Shown piece after piece: positions 13,105 to 25,060 of a stretch of 64,000 bases of DNA. This DNA is from Adiantum capillus-veneris (lineage: Eukaryota > Streptophyta > Polypodiopsida > Polypodiales > Pteridaceae), in NCBI GenBank assembly GCA_014529385.2, contig CM043968.1, positions 23,530,513 to 23,594,512 of the forward strand. The letters run 5' to 3'. The translations under genes and the position numbers were made by a program. How positions within the stretch are numbered: the stretch's first letter is position 1; each line of letters begins with the position of its first letter. A model generated the notes under the pieces. The model saw only the letters and a program-made list of their open reading frames with translations, was not told the DNA's origin and did no database searches.

Positions 13105-13566
13105 CCTTAGAGCCATAGGGTTTCTAGAAGTCGCAAAGAGCACCCTATGGCCTTAGGACCCTATGGTCCTAAGGCCATAGGTTGCTCTTTGTGACTTCTA
13201 GAAACCCTATGGCCCTAAAGCCACATGTTGCTCTTTGTGATGGCTAGTAACCCTATGGCCATAAGGCCATAGGGAGATCTTTGTGTAAGCTAGAAACCCT
13301 ATGGCCGGATCTCTTTGTGTAAGCTAGAAACCCTATGGCCTTTAGGGCCATAGGCGAGGGTGCTCTTTGTGATGGCTAGAGACCCTATGTCCTAAGGCCA
13401 CATGGTGCTTTTTGTGGTTACTAACCACAAAAAAGCTTTTTCTGCTTTTTGTGGTGGTTACTAACCACCACAAAGAACACCATATGGCCCTAGAAACCCT
13501 ATGGCCCTAAGGCCTTAGGGCCATAGGGTGCTTTTTGAGATAGCTAATAACCCTATGTCCCTAAGT

Positions 13567-13690
13567 CCACAAGAGCACAAAGAGGTTACTAACCATCGCA
13601 AAGAGCACCCTATGTCCTTAATGCCAAAGGATGCCCTAAGGCCATAGGGTGCTTTTTGTGGTGGTTAGTAACCTCTTTGTGCTCTTGTGG
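13567..13690. repeat. Long hairpin in array A (copy 3, near perfect)
   Basis: Left arm 13567-13620 and right arm 13637-13690 are 54 bases each and complementary at about 50 positions by eye. The 16-base loop is 13621-13636. The inner end of each arm is half of the array core. No A-rich or coding character. Confidence 0.85.
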
Positions 13691-13760
13691 CTTTAGAGCC
13701 ATAGGTTTTCTATCCATCACAAAAAGAACCCTATGGCCCTAAGGTCATAGGGTGCTCTTT

Positions 13761-15031
13761 GTATCATTATAAACCAAGCGTGCGAGTACTTCTCCAAGAG
13801 AAAAGACAAAAGTGGTAATATGAAAATACACATGATAAAGGGAAAGAGAGAATTTCACTAAAAACATGGCATTTTCCAATGCGTTTCAACTTACAAAGTC
13901 TCATCAGGGCATTCCATGGATACAAAAATCTCTCTTGAGGTTTATGCTTTTGTAAGCAATTTTGGAGGGAAAAGTGTTAGGTGGAGCATTTATGGGTTTG
14001 ACATGAGTTGTAAGAGATTTATTGGTGGATGTGTACCCAAAGCCTCTTGATTGGGAGTGAATGTGTTTTACCTTGAGAATGTTAGTCTCTTGATTGAGAG
14101 TGAAAATGTTATTCCTTGGGAATGGTAAATTCAAGTTGTCTTGATGAAGGTTTAGTTTTAGGAAGAACCATCACTTTGTGCTTGGTTTTATGGTTGAACA
14201 AAGGGCTGGAGGTTTTGACGAAGCATACAAATGCTCGTTGACAACCATCTTAATCAGAATCTAGGAGAAGATAATAGTGAACCTTATCATTTATGTTTGC
14301 ATGAGGCAAATATTTAACACAAGGACAAGATTAAGGTACCTATGAGGTTCAGGTTGGGGGCTGTCATGAAAAAATTTAGGTGTCTATACAAGTTTTGTAT
14401 AGGCTAAGGTTTAAATATTTATGCTGAGGACAAGGTCCGTTCTAGGAAGAAGAGTATGTAGGATGTATGTGGTTAGATTTGTTTGTCATGGGGGTCTTTA
14501 TTAGGACAAAGCTTGCATGAGGCAAAGAATGTACAATGCTAGCAAAGTTTAAGGTTGGGGTTAATGTAAAGAATGTGGTAAGTATAGGGTGGTTACTCAG
14601 GGTAAAGAGGTGTATAAGATTGAGCTTTTGGCTTATAATCCACATAGCCACTTTGGTCCAAGGACATAGAGCTAAAGGGGAGAAAGGGATAAGATTAATC
14701 TGGCACAGGAATACCTGGGGTTAGGCTATTGCGCTATCTCTATTCATAGGTTTGATGCTAACCCTTCTTTTGATTTTGGTAGCAAGCGGTAAGAAAGTTT
14801 ATGAATTAGGAAATATTTCTTTGAAAGTTCATACATCCCTACTTGGCATACAAGCAAGATAGGTTACAAAAGGTGCGTAATCAGATGATACATGGCAGAG
14901 GGTGGGCGGGAAAGGAATGTATTCCAAGCCATCCTACCTCTGTGTTGATTGTGTATGCCCTTCGTCACCTCTGTAGTGTTGGGTCCAAGGGAGTAAATGT
15001 AGCAAAAAGATAGAGAGCTAGGCTAAGAAAA
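13761..15031. repeat. Non-array segment inside array A, copy 1
   Basis: About 1.27 kb of ordinary-composition DNA flanked on both sides by array A. It is nearly identical to 16409-18030 but lacks the 351 bases corresponding to 16977-17327; the junction is at 14328/14329. Small open stretches at 13904-14134 and 14442-14651 (minus) have counterparts in the other copy. The differences between the 13904 and 16552 frames are mostly amino-acid-changing, so I do not regard them as genes. The segment does not resemble any element I recognise. Confidence 0.85.
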
Positions 15032-15712
15032 GGCTAGAGACCCTATGGCCCTAAGGCTACATAGAGCTCTTTGTTTAAGCTAGAAGCCCTATGGCCCTAA
15101 TGCCACATGGTGCTCTTTGTGATGGCTAGAAACTCTATGGCCCTTAGGCCACAGGGTTCTCTTTGTGTAAGTTAGAAACCCTATGTCCCAAAGGCCACAT
15201 GGTGCACTTTATGATGGCTAGAAACCCTATGGCCCTAAGGCCACATGGTGCTCTTTTTGCTAGCAGAAACACTACGTCCATAAGGCCACAAGATGCTCTT
15301 TGTGTTAGCTAGAAACCCTATGGTCCTAACACCACCAGAGGTGATTTTTAAAGCTAAAAACCCTCTGGTCCTAAGGCCATAGGGTGCTCTTTGTGTAAGC
15401 TAGAAACCCTATGGCTCTAAGGCCATAGGGTGCTCTTCGTGATGGCTAGAGATCCTATGGCCCTAAGGCCACAGGGTCCTCTTTGTGATGGCTAAGTCCA
15501 TAGGGTTTCTAGCTTACACAAAGAGCACCCTATGGCCTTAGGACCCTATGGCTAAGTCCATAGGGTTTCTAGCAATCACAAAGATCACCATGTGGCCTTA
15601 GATCCATAGGATTTCTAGTGATCACAAAGAACACCATATGTCCCTAGAAACCCTATGGCCTTAGGGCCATATGATTCTCTTTGTGATAGCTAATAACCCT
15701 ATGTCCCTGAGT

Positions 15713-15839
15713 CCACAAGAGCACAAAGAGGTTACTAACCACCACAACGAGCACCCTATGGCCTTAACGCCAAAGGATGCCCTAAGGCCATAGGGTGTTC
15801 TTTGTGGTCGTTATTAGTAACCTTTTTGTGCTATTGTGG
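15713..15839. repeat. Long hairpin in array A (copy 4)
   Basis: Same foldback as copy 2, displaced by 2735 bases. Left arm starts ccacaagagcacaaagaggt. Confidence 0.8.
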
Positions 15840-16212
15840 CCTTAGAGCCATAGGGTTTCTGAAAGTCACAAAGAGCAACCTATGGCCTTAGGACCCTATG
15901 GCCCTAAAGCCAATTGATGCTCTTTGTGATGGCTAGTAACCCTATGGCCTTAGGGCCATAGGGAGCTCTTTGTGTAAGCTAGAAACCCTATGACCGGATC
16001 TCTTTGTGTAAGCTAGAAACCCTATGGCCCTACCATAGGGGAGGGTGCTCTTTGTGATGCATAGAGACTCTATGGCCCTAAGGCCACATGGTGCTTTTTG
16101 TGGTTACTAACCACCACAAAGAACACCATATGGCCCTAGAAACCCTATGGCCCTAAGGCCTTAGGGCCATAGGGTGCTTTTTGAGATAGCTAATAACCCT
16201 ATGTCCCTAAGT

Positions 16213-16338
16213 CCACAAAAGCACAAAGAGGTTACTAACCACATCACAAAGAGAACCCTATGGCCTTAACGCCAAAGGATGACCTAAGGCCATAGGGTGC
16301 TTTTTGTGGTGGTTAGTAACCTCTTTGTGCTCTTGTGG
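16213..16338. repeat. Long hairpin in array A (copy 5)
   Basis: Same foldback as copy 3, displaced by 2646 bases. The left arm has a two-base insertion (accacatcacaaag). Confidence 0.8.
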
Positions 16339-16408
16339 CCTTAGAGCCATAGGTTTTCTAGCCATCACAAAAAGAACCCTATGGCCCTAAGGTCATATGG
16401 TGCTCTTT

Positions 16409-18030
16409 GTATCATTATAAACCAAGCGTGTGAGTACTTCACCAAGAGAAAAGACAAAAGTGGTAATATGAAAATACACATGATAAAGGGAAAGATAGAA
16501 TTTCACTAAAAACATGGCATTTTCCAACGCGTTTCAACTTACAAAGTCTCATCAGGGCATTCCATGGATACAAAAATCTCTCTTGAGGTTTATGCTTTTA
16601 TAAGCAATTTTGGAGGTAAAAGTGTTAGGTGGAGCATTTATGGGTTTGACATGAGATGTAAGAGCTTTATTGGTGGATGTGTACCCAAAGACTCTTGATT
16701 GGAAGTGAATGTGTTTTACCTTGAGAATGGTAGTATCTGGTTTGAGAGTGAAAATGTTATTCCTTGGGAATGGTAAATTCAAGTTGTCTTGATGAAGGTT
16801 TAGTTTTAGGAAGAACCATCACTTTGTGCTTGGTTTTATGGTTGAACAAAGGGCTAGAGGTTTTGACGAAGCATACAAATGCTCGTTGACAACCATCTTA
16901 ATTAGAATCTAGGAGGAGATAATAGTGAACCTTATCATTTATGTTTGCATGAGGCAAATATTTAACACAAGGACAATGTGGTGCATCCATTGGCGTTAAT
17001 GAAAGCAAATAGGGAAGCCCAAGAAAAGAGAAGTAATGATAGGTGATATGGAGATGAGCTATTTAAAATAGGCTAAGGTGGGCAATTTCTTTGGAATAAA
17101 GGTAGAGTGGCGAAGGTATTTAGCTTTATCTAGGTTTGAGCATTTATAAGAGAAAAAGGCATGGTGGGTATACAAGGCTTGCTTGGATTACGGTTGGGGT
17201 GCAAAGAGTGTTGTGTGAATAAGGTTAGTTTAGGTTAAGATTGGTGTTTAGCACAAGTCTTTGGTTTATGCTGGGGTTCTCTTCATGGGTTATAACAAGG
17301 TGCATGTATAAAAGCAACCAAGGTTAAGATTAAGGTACCTTTGAGGTTCAGGTTGGGGGCTGTCATGAAAAAATTGAGGGGTCTATACAAGTTCTCTATA
17401 GGCTAAGGTTTAAATCTTTATGCTGAGGACAAGGTCCGTTCTAGGAAGAAGAGTATGTAGGATGTATGTGGTTAAATTGGTTTGTCATGGGGGTCTTTAT
17501 TAGGACAAGGCTTGCATGAGGCAAAGAATATACAATGCTAGCAAAGTTTAAGGTTGGGGTTAATGTAAAGAATGTGGTATGTATAGGGTGGTTACTCAGG
17601 GTAAAGAGGTGTAAAAGATTGAGCTTTTGGTTTATAATCCACATAGCCACTTTGGTCCAAAGACATAGAGCTAAAGGGGAGAAAGAGATAAGATTAATAT
17701 GGCACAGGAATACCTGGGGTTAGGCTATTGCGCTATCTCTATTCATAGGTTTGATGCTAACACTTCTTTTGATTTTGGTAGTAAGCGGTAAGAAAATTTA
17801 TGAATTAGGAAATATTTCTTTGAAAGTTCATACATCCCTCCTTGGCATACAAGCAAGATAGGTTACAAAAGGTGGGTAATCAGATGATACCTGGCAGAGG
17901 GTGGGCGGGAAAGGAATGTATTCCAAGCCATCCTACCTCTGTGTTGATTGTGTATGCCCTTCGTCACCTATGTAGTGTTGGGTCCAAGGGAGTAAATGTA
18001 GCAAAAAGATAGAGAGCTAGGCTATGAAAA
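16409..18030. repeat. Non-array segment inside array A, copy 2
   Basis: About 1.62 kb, matching 13761-15031 with an offset of 2648 up to 16976 and 2999 from 17328 onward. The extra 351 bases (16977-17327) are absent from copy 1. They have no terminal repeats or target duplication that I can see, so a deletion in copy 1 is at least as likely as an insertion here. Array A resumes at about 18031 with the same unit (ggctagagaccctatggc) as at 15032. Confidence 0.85.
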
Positions 18031-18712
18031 GGCTAGAGACCCTATGGCCCTAAGGCTACATAGAGCTCTTTGTTTAAGCTAGAAGCCCTATGGCCCTAAT
18101 GCCACATGGTGCTCTTTGTGATGGCTAGAAACTCTATGGCCCTTAGGCCACAGGGTTCTCTTTGTGTAAGTTAGAAACCCTATGTCCCAAAGGCCACATG
18201 GTGCACTTTGTGATGGATAGAAACCCTATGGCCCTAAGGCCACATGGTGCTCTTTTTGCTAGATAGAAACACTATGTCCATAAGGCCACAAGGTGCTCTT
18301 TGTGCTAGCTAGAAACCCTATGGTCCTAAAACCACCCGAGGTGATTTTTTAAGCTAAAAACCATCTGGTCCTAAGGCCATAGGGTTCTCTTTGTGTAAGC
18401 TAGAAACCCTATGGCCCTAAGGCCATAGGGTGCTCTTTGTGATGGCTAGAGACCCTATGTCCCTAAGGCCACAGGGTCCTTTTTGTGATGGCTAAGTCTA
18501 TAGGGTCTCTAGCTTACACAAAGAGCACCCTATGGCCTTAGGACCCTATGGTTAAGTCCATAGGGTTTCTAGTAATCAGAAAGATCACCGTGTGGACTTA
18601 GATCCATAGGATTTCTAGTGTCCACAAAGAACACCATATGTCCCTAGAAACCCTATGGCCCTAATGCCATAGGATTCTCTTTGTGATAGCTAATAACCCT
18701 ATGTCCCCAAGT

Positions 18713-18839
18713 CCACAAGAGCACAAAGAGGTTACTAACCACCACAAAGAGCAACCAATGGCCTTAACGCCAAAGGATGCCCTAAGGCCATAGGGTGTTC
18801 TTTGTGGTCGTTATTAGTAACCTTTTTGTGCTATTGTGG
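18713..18839. repeat. Long hairpin in array A (copy 6)
   Basis: Same foldback as copies 2 and 4, exactly 3000 bases after copy 4. Confidence 0.8.
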
Positions 18840-19270
18840 CCTTAGAGCCATAGGGTTTCTAGAAGGCACAAAGAGCACCCTATGGCCTTAGGACCCTATG
18901 GCCCTAAGGCCATAGGGCCATAGGGTGCTCTTTGTGACTCATAGAAACCCTATGGCCCTAAAGCCACATGATGCTCTTTGTGATGGCTAGTAACCCTATG
19001 GCCTTAGGGGCCATAGGGAGCTCTTTGTGTAAGCTAGAGACCCTGTGTCCGGATCTCTTTGTGTAAGCTAGAAACCCTATGGCCATAGGGGAGGGTGCTC
19101 TTTGTGATGGCTAGAGACCCTATGGCCCTAAGGCCACATGGTGCTTTTTGTGGTTACTAACCACCACAAAGAACACCATATGGCCCTAGAAACCCTATGG
19201 CCTTAGAACCCTATGGCCCTAAGGCCATAGGGTGCTCTTTGAGATAACTAATAACCCTATGTCCCTAAGT

Positions 19271-19394
19271 CCACAAGAGCACAAAGAGGTTACTAACCAT
19301 CACAAAGAGCACCCTATGGCCTTAACACCAAAGGATTCCCTAAGGCCATAGGGTGCTTTTTGTGGTGGTTAGTAACCTCTTTGTGCTCTTGTGG
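19271..19394. repeat. Long hairpin in array A (copy 7)
   Basis: Same foldback as copies 3 and 5. The arms keep the ccacaagagc / gctcttgtgg ends and the array half-cores at the loop side. Confidence 0.8.
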
Positions 19395-21430
19395 CCTTAG
19401 AGCCATAGGTTTTCTAGCCATCACAAAAAGAACCATATGGCCCTAAGGTCATAGGGTGCTCTTTGTGACTTCTAGAAACCCTATGGCCCTAAGGCCACAC
19501 GATGCTCTTTGTGATAGCTAGTAACCCTATGGCCCTAAGGCCATAAGGATCTCTTTGTGTAAGCTAGAAACCCTATGGCCTTAAGGATCCCCTTGTGTAA
19601 GCTAAAAACCGTATGTGCCACATGGTGCTCTTTTTGTTAAATACAAACACTATGAATTAATGCCACATGCTGGTCTATTTGTTAGCTAGAAACCCTATTG
19701 TCCTAAGGCTACATGGTTCTCTTTCTGTTAGCTGGAAACTCTATGACCCTAAGGCCACTGGGTGCTATTTTTGTTAGATTGAAACATTATGTACATAAAG
19801 CCACATGGTGCTCTTTGTGCTAGCTAGAAACCTTATGGACCTAAATCCACAGGGTGTTGTTTGTGTAAGCTAGAAAACCTATGGCCATAAGGTCACATGG
19901 TGCTCTTTGTGATGGCTAGAGACCCTATGGCCCTAAGGCCACATGGTGCTCTTTGTGATGGCTAGAGGCCCTAAGGCCACAGGGTGATCTTTGTGATGGC
20001 TAGAGAACCCTAGCCATTACAAAGAGCACGATGTGGCCTTAGGGTTTCTGAAAATCACAAAGAGCACCCTATGGCCCTAAGCCCATAGGGTGCTCTTTGG
20101 GATTTCTAGAAACCTTATGGCCCTAAAGCCACAGATGCTCTTTGTGATGGCTAGTAACCCTTAGGGAGCTCTTTGTGTAAGCTATAACCCTATGGCCCCA
20201 AGGACACATGGTGCTCTTTGTGATGGTTAGAAACCCTTTGACCCTAAGACCATAGGGTGCTCTTTGCAATGGCTAGTAACCCTATGGACCTAGGGCCTAT
20301 TTGGTGCTCTTTAGTTAAGCTAGAAATCCTATAGCCCTAAGGACATAGGTGTTCTTTTTGTTATTTGGAAACCCTATGACCCTAAGACCATAGGGTGCTC
20401 TTTGTGTTATCTAGAAACCCTATGGCCATAAGGCCAAAGTGTGCTCTTTGTGAACGCTAAAAACCCTATTGTCCTAAGGCCATAGGGTGCTCTTTGTAAA
20501 AGAAACCCTATGGCCTTAAGGCCATAGGGTGCTCATTTTGATAGCTAGAAAACCTATGGCCATAAGGCCACAACGTGATTTTTGTGTTAGCTAGAACCCC
20601 TATGTCCTTTAAGTCCATAGGGTGCTCTTTGTGTTAGTTAGAAACACTATGGCGTTAAGGCCACATGGTGCTCTTTGTGTAAGAAACCCTATGGCCCTAC
20701 GACCACATGGTGTTCTTTGTGTAAGAAACCCTATGGTCCACATGGTGCTCTTTTTGTTAGCTTAAAACATTATCGGCCTAAGGCCACATGGTGCTCTTTT
20801 TGTTAGCTAGAAAAACTATGGCCCTAAGGCCATAGGGTGCACTTTGTGTAATAAACTCTATGGTCCTAAGGCCACATGGTGCTCTTTGTGTAAGAACCCC
20901 TATGGCTCTAAGTCCACATGGTGCTCTCTTTGCTAGATTAAAACATTATGGACCTAAGCCCACAGGGTGTCTTAGGTCCATAGGGTGGTTAGGAACCCTA
21001 TGACCCAAAAGCTACACGGTGCCTTAGGGCCATAGGGTGGTCATTGTGATGGCTAGAAACTCTATGTCCTTAAGTCCATAGGGTGCCTTAGGGCCATAGG
21101 GTGGTCATTGTGATGGCTAGAAACTCTATGGCCTTAAGGCCACAGGGTGCTCTTTGTGATGGCTATGAATTCTAACTAAAAAAAAAGCACCGTGTGGCCC
21201 TTAGGGCCATAGGATGCTCTTTGTGATGGCTAGAAACCTTATGGCCCTAAGGTCAGAGGGTGCTCTTTTAGTTATCTAGAAACCCTATGACCTTAAGGCC
21301 ACAGGGTGCTTTTTGTTTTAGCTAGAAACATTATGGCCCTAAGGCCACAGCGTGCACTTTTTGTGCTAGCTAGAAACCATATGGCCCTAAGACCATAGTG
21401 TGCTCTTTGTGTAATCTAGAAACCCTATGC

Positions 21431-23275
21431 TAGTAAGAATCTCTCTATGCTCTATATTGACATCCTATGGTCCCAAAGCCACAAGGTGCCTTCTATGTTT
21501 AGAAGATACCCTTCATGATGGTTTTTTGACAACCTATGGGCTAGTAAGAACCTCTTTATGCTCTATATTGGCATCCTATGGCCCCAAGGCCACAAAGTAC
21601 CCTCTATGTATTGAAGAGACCCTTCACGATCCTTTTTTGGAAACCTAAACTAGCACCCTCTAGCCTGAAGGCCATAGGGTTCCCTCTATGCTAGTTTGAA
21701 GATCTTCTCTATGCTCTATATTGGCACCCTATGGCCCGGAGGCCACAGGGTCCCCTATATGCTTCTAAGAATCTCTCTATGCGCTATATTGGCACCAAGG
21801 CCACAAGGTGCCCTCTATGCTTTGAAGAAACCCTTCATGATCGTTTTTTGGCAACCTATGGCCCATAGGCCATAGGGTACTCTCTATGCCAGTAAAAAGC
21901 TAGCAAGAACCATTCATGATCGGTTTTTGGTAGCATATGGCCTTCAGGCCTTGGGGTCCCCTCTATGCTAGTAAGAACCTCTCTATACTCTATACTGACA
22001 CCCTGTGGCCTAAAGGCCATAGGGTGCTCTCTATGCTAGTAAAAAGCACTATTTGCTCTATATTGGCACCTTATGGCCTGAAGGCCATAGGGTCCTCTGT
22101 ATGCTAGTAAGAACCTCTCTATGCTCTACATTGACATCCTATAGCCCCAAAGCCACAAGGTGGCCTCTATGTTTTGAAGAAACCCTTCATGATGGTTTTT
22201 TGACAACTTATGGCCCCAGGGCCATAGGGTGCTCTCTATGTCAGTAAAAAACACTATTTTCTCTATATTGAGGAGACCTTGTGGGCTAAAGGCCATATGG
22301 TCCCCTCTATGCTAGTAAGAACCTCTGTTTACTCTATGTTGGCAGGCCATAGGGTTTCCTCTATGCTACTAAGAAGCTCTCTATGCTCTATGCTCTATAT
22401 TGACATCCTATGGCTCCAAAGCCACAAGGTGCCCTCATTGTTTCCAAAAAACCCTCATTGTTTTGGCAACCTATGGCCCGAGGGCCATAGAGTGCTCTCT
22501 ATGCCGGTACAAAGCATTCATTGCTCTATATTGGCATCCTTAGTCTTGAAGGCCATAGGGTCCCCTCTATGTTAGTAAGAACCTCTCTATGCTCTATATT
22601 GACATCCTATGGCCCCAAGGTCCACAAGGTGCCCTCTATGTTTTCAATTTGAATAAAACCTTCATGAAAAAAACACTATTTGCTCTATATTGGCACCATG
22701 TGGCTTGAAGGCCATAGGGTCCCCTCTATTCTAGTAAGAACCACTCCATGCTCTATATTGGCACCATTTTGCATGAAGGCCATAGGGTCCGCTCTATGCT
22801 AGTAAGAACCTCTCTATGCTCTATATGGTACCCTGTGGCCTGAAGGCCATAGGATCCCCTCTATGCTAGTAAGAACCTCTCTATGCTCTATATTGGCATC
22901 CTATGGCCCCAAGGCCACAAGGTGCCCTCTGTGTTTTGAAGAAACCCTTCGTGAGGGTTTTTTGGCAACCTGTGGCCAAGGGTGCTCTCTTTATGGCCGT
23001 AGGGTCTGTTGTATAGTAGGGAAAACTCTCCATGCTCTATCTTGGCATCTTATGGCCGTTGTCCTCCATGCTAATAAGAAACCATCATTGCTCTATGTAT
23101 GTATCCTATTGCTTTACGGCAACAAGGTGTCATCCTCCATGCCAATAATAACCCTAAACCTAAATGCTCTACATTGACACCCTATGGCTCAGGGCACACG
23201 TGTCCTCTATGCTACTAAAAACCCCTCTATGCTCTATGTTACACCCTATGGCCCCAGGGCCACAAGGTGCCCTCC
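21431..23275. repeat. Palindrome-cored minisatellite array B
   Basis: Units of roughly 75 bases and multiples, of the type 'ctctatgctagtaagaacc', 'tctctatgctctatattgg', then a core like that of array A but with TGAA, CCAA or CCGA between the arms (CCTATGGCC and GGCCATAGGG). The spacer differs completely from that of array A. Because units run close to multiples of three, plus-strand frames stay open for 60-100 codons and repeat a peptide like LVRTSLCSILASYGPKAT. I interpret this as a by-product of period, not a gene. Confidence 0.85.
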
Positions 23276-23645
23276 CCCCCTCCCTCCCTCTCTCTCTCTC
23301 TCTCTCTCTCTTTTGGATATAAATTGTTTAATTGACCTAATTACCTCTCTTCCTCTCCTCCCTCTCTCTAAGCTTCCTCTCCTCTGTTTGTCTCTCTTCC
23401 TCTCTCACTCCAAATAACTATTTTTCTCCCTCTTCTCATCTCTCCCCATTCATATAGCAGGCAGTATTTTGTCAAATTTGGGCGTGAATATCTATTGGTT
23501 GACCTGCAACATCGTCATTCAGGCACCCCCTACCACATCTCCTCTTTCTAGGACCTCTCTCATGTCAACAAAATGCATACAATACAGAAGTTTAGTTCTT
23601 TACTGTTTTACTGTTTTATTGTTTTACTATTTTTTTAATAGAGAG
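23276..23645. repeat. Pyrimidine-rich tract with (CT)n
   Basis: Runs of C and CT directly follow array B, with a pure CT run at 23289-23310, then tcctctcctccctctctc-like sequence to about 23450, then AT-rich DNA to the end of the interval. No coding features. Confidence 0.7.
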
Positions 23646-23689
23646 AGGTAAATAAATGTACAAAGAAAGATTGAGCTTACCTGCGAGTG

Positions 23690-24180
23690 GTGTCGTGAGG
23701 CACTGCCGTGATTGGGAGAGAGGCGCAGGGAGGAAGAGAGAAGGCGGAAGAGGTGGTGTTTTAGGACATTGCACGTTTGAGAGAGAGGATCAGGGAGGCG
23801 TTTGGTGTCATGAGGTGCTGCACGCTTGAGAGGAGGCGTACGGAGGGCGGAAAAGGGGGGCTATTCATTCGGCAAAGGGTACTGTGAGGCGCTGCTTATT
23901 TGGGAGAAGAGGTGCAGCAAGGGTGCGACACAAGGGCACTGTTCATTCAAGAGAGGAGGCGTTCAAAAGAGGAGGTGCTTCGAGGCGTAGGGATGGCACG
24001 CGGCAGAGGCGACGCAAATGAGGTGTTTGGGAGAGGCGCAGGGAGGGAGGGCGTTTGGAGAGGTGCAGGGGGCGTGTAGGGAGCGTTGTTCAAGAGAGCA
24101 GAGGAGGCACAGGGAGCGCGCAGAGAGCGCTGTTTGAGAGAGCAGAGGAGGCGCAGGGAGGACGCACGACAGAGATAACA
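23690..24180. repeat. GC-rich degenerate tandem repeat
   Basis: Purine-rich, GC-rich stretch made of loose copies of 'gagaggaggcgcagggagg' and 'gagcgctgtttgagagagcag' about 45-60 bases apart, unlike the AT-rich surroundings. Both strands have open frames over part of it, but their translations are repetitive Leu/Arg/Ala/Pro-rich peptides. Confidence 0.6.
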
Positions 24181-25060
24181 CAATAGGGTTTCGGAAAGAA
24201 AGAAAGAGAGATAGAGATAAGGTTAGTTAACTTTATCAATTCAAAATTCAAAGTTTGAATTTCAAATTTTAATCTTAAACTTACTACTCTTCTTTATTTT
24301 AAATTTTGAAGGGTTTAGAATGGTTTTCTTAGGGGGAGAGTCATATTAGTGGATTGGAAACTGAAAGAGCTTTTCGGAAAAAAAGAGTATGAACTTTTTT
24401 TGAAAAGTTGGCATGAGATTTTTTGAGTGTCCGTATCTTCTCACTACGAGTGGAATGATACCCATGGTTGAAATCACCATCCCGGGACCAAAAATTGCAT
24501 ACTGAAAAATACACTAAAAAGCAATCAAAATCAGAGAGTTTTTGCTAAAAAAAAGTGCGCTGTTTTTTGGTGCAGTGTTGACCAGGAGACTTGAAAACTC
24601 ATTTAGGAAAAAAAATGGGGGAAGCAAAAAAATAAAAATAAAAAAATCTAGCATTTTTTCTACACGTGCAATTGCACACTAGTTGCAAGTGTGTTTTGAA
24701 AGTGTGAGCATACATGCAACATATACATATTTATACAAATAGTATTTAAATGAGGAGGCCATATACTAGAATGGGTTGCAAAGTTACTGGTGTGCGTTTG
24801 CGAAAGGCGTTGTAAGGGTGCACATACGCAATTTTCTCACACAATTGATCATGTGATACGTGCGTACCGCCATTTTTTATGTCCCTTCAAAGACGTAGAC
24901 ATATCATATGGATGTACATCCACGAGACTACTTGAGACACGATCTCTAGATATAATCAAAGGTTCTGAATGCGCCACATGGTATAGGATCAATCGATGTG
25001 GATGCACCACGTGGCTTATCTTGTGGCTCATATGTACCCCCTTATGTGCTGACGGGCTCT
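24181..25060. other. No recognisable feature
   Basis: AT-rich sequence between the GC-rich repeat and array C, with short A and T runs. A plus-strand open stretch at 24790-25062 has no recognisable motif. Confidence 0.4.

Larger units (their letters stand above)
10265..21430. repeat. Palindrome-cored minisatellite array A
   Basis: About 11 kb of units of roughly 45-65 bases. Each has a self-complementary core, 10-base arms CCCTATGGCC and GGCCATAGGG around a CTAA or TTAG centre, joined by spacers of the type 'gtgctctttgtgatggctagaaa' or 'gttctctttgtgtaagctagaaa'. Many cores carry a variant second arm (GGCCACATGG, GGCCACAGGG). Short blocks of units are inverted, so the spacer also occurs as its complement (tagccatcacaaagagcac), for example near 11395-11520, 12770-12900 and 15490-15620. 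Two copies of non-array DNA interrupt it (13761-15031, 16409-18030). Larger blocks recur as a higher-order repeat. The left edge is gradual: degenerate cores appear from about 10265. Nothing in it looks protein-coding. Confidence 0.9.

Noticed and set aside
13904-16782. Paired 76-residue minus-strand frames in the two copies of the non-array segment (13904-14134 and 16552-16782)
   Set aside because: The copies differ mostly at amino-acid-changing positions, which argues against selection on a protein. Conservation is explained by recent DNA duplication.
21427-23177. Repeated peptide (LVRTSLCSILASYGPKAT type) in open plus-strand frames of array B
   Set aside because: The unit length is near a multiple of three, which keeps frames open without selection. 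Frames end wherever the unit length varies, and no start context or motif supports a gene.
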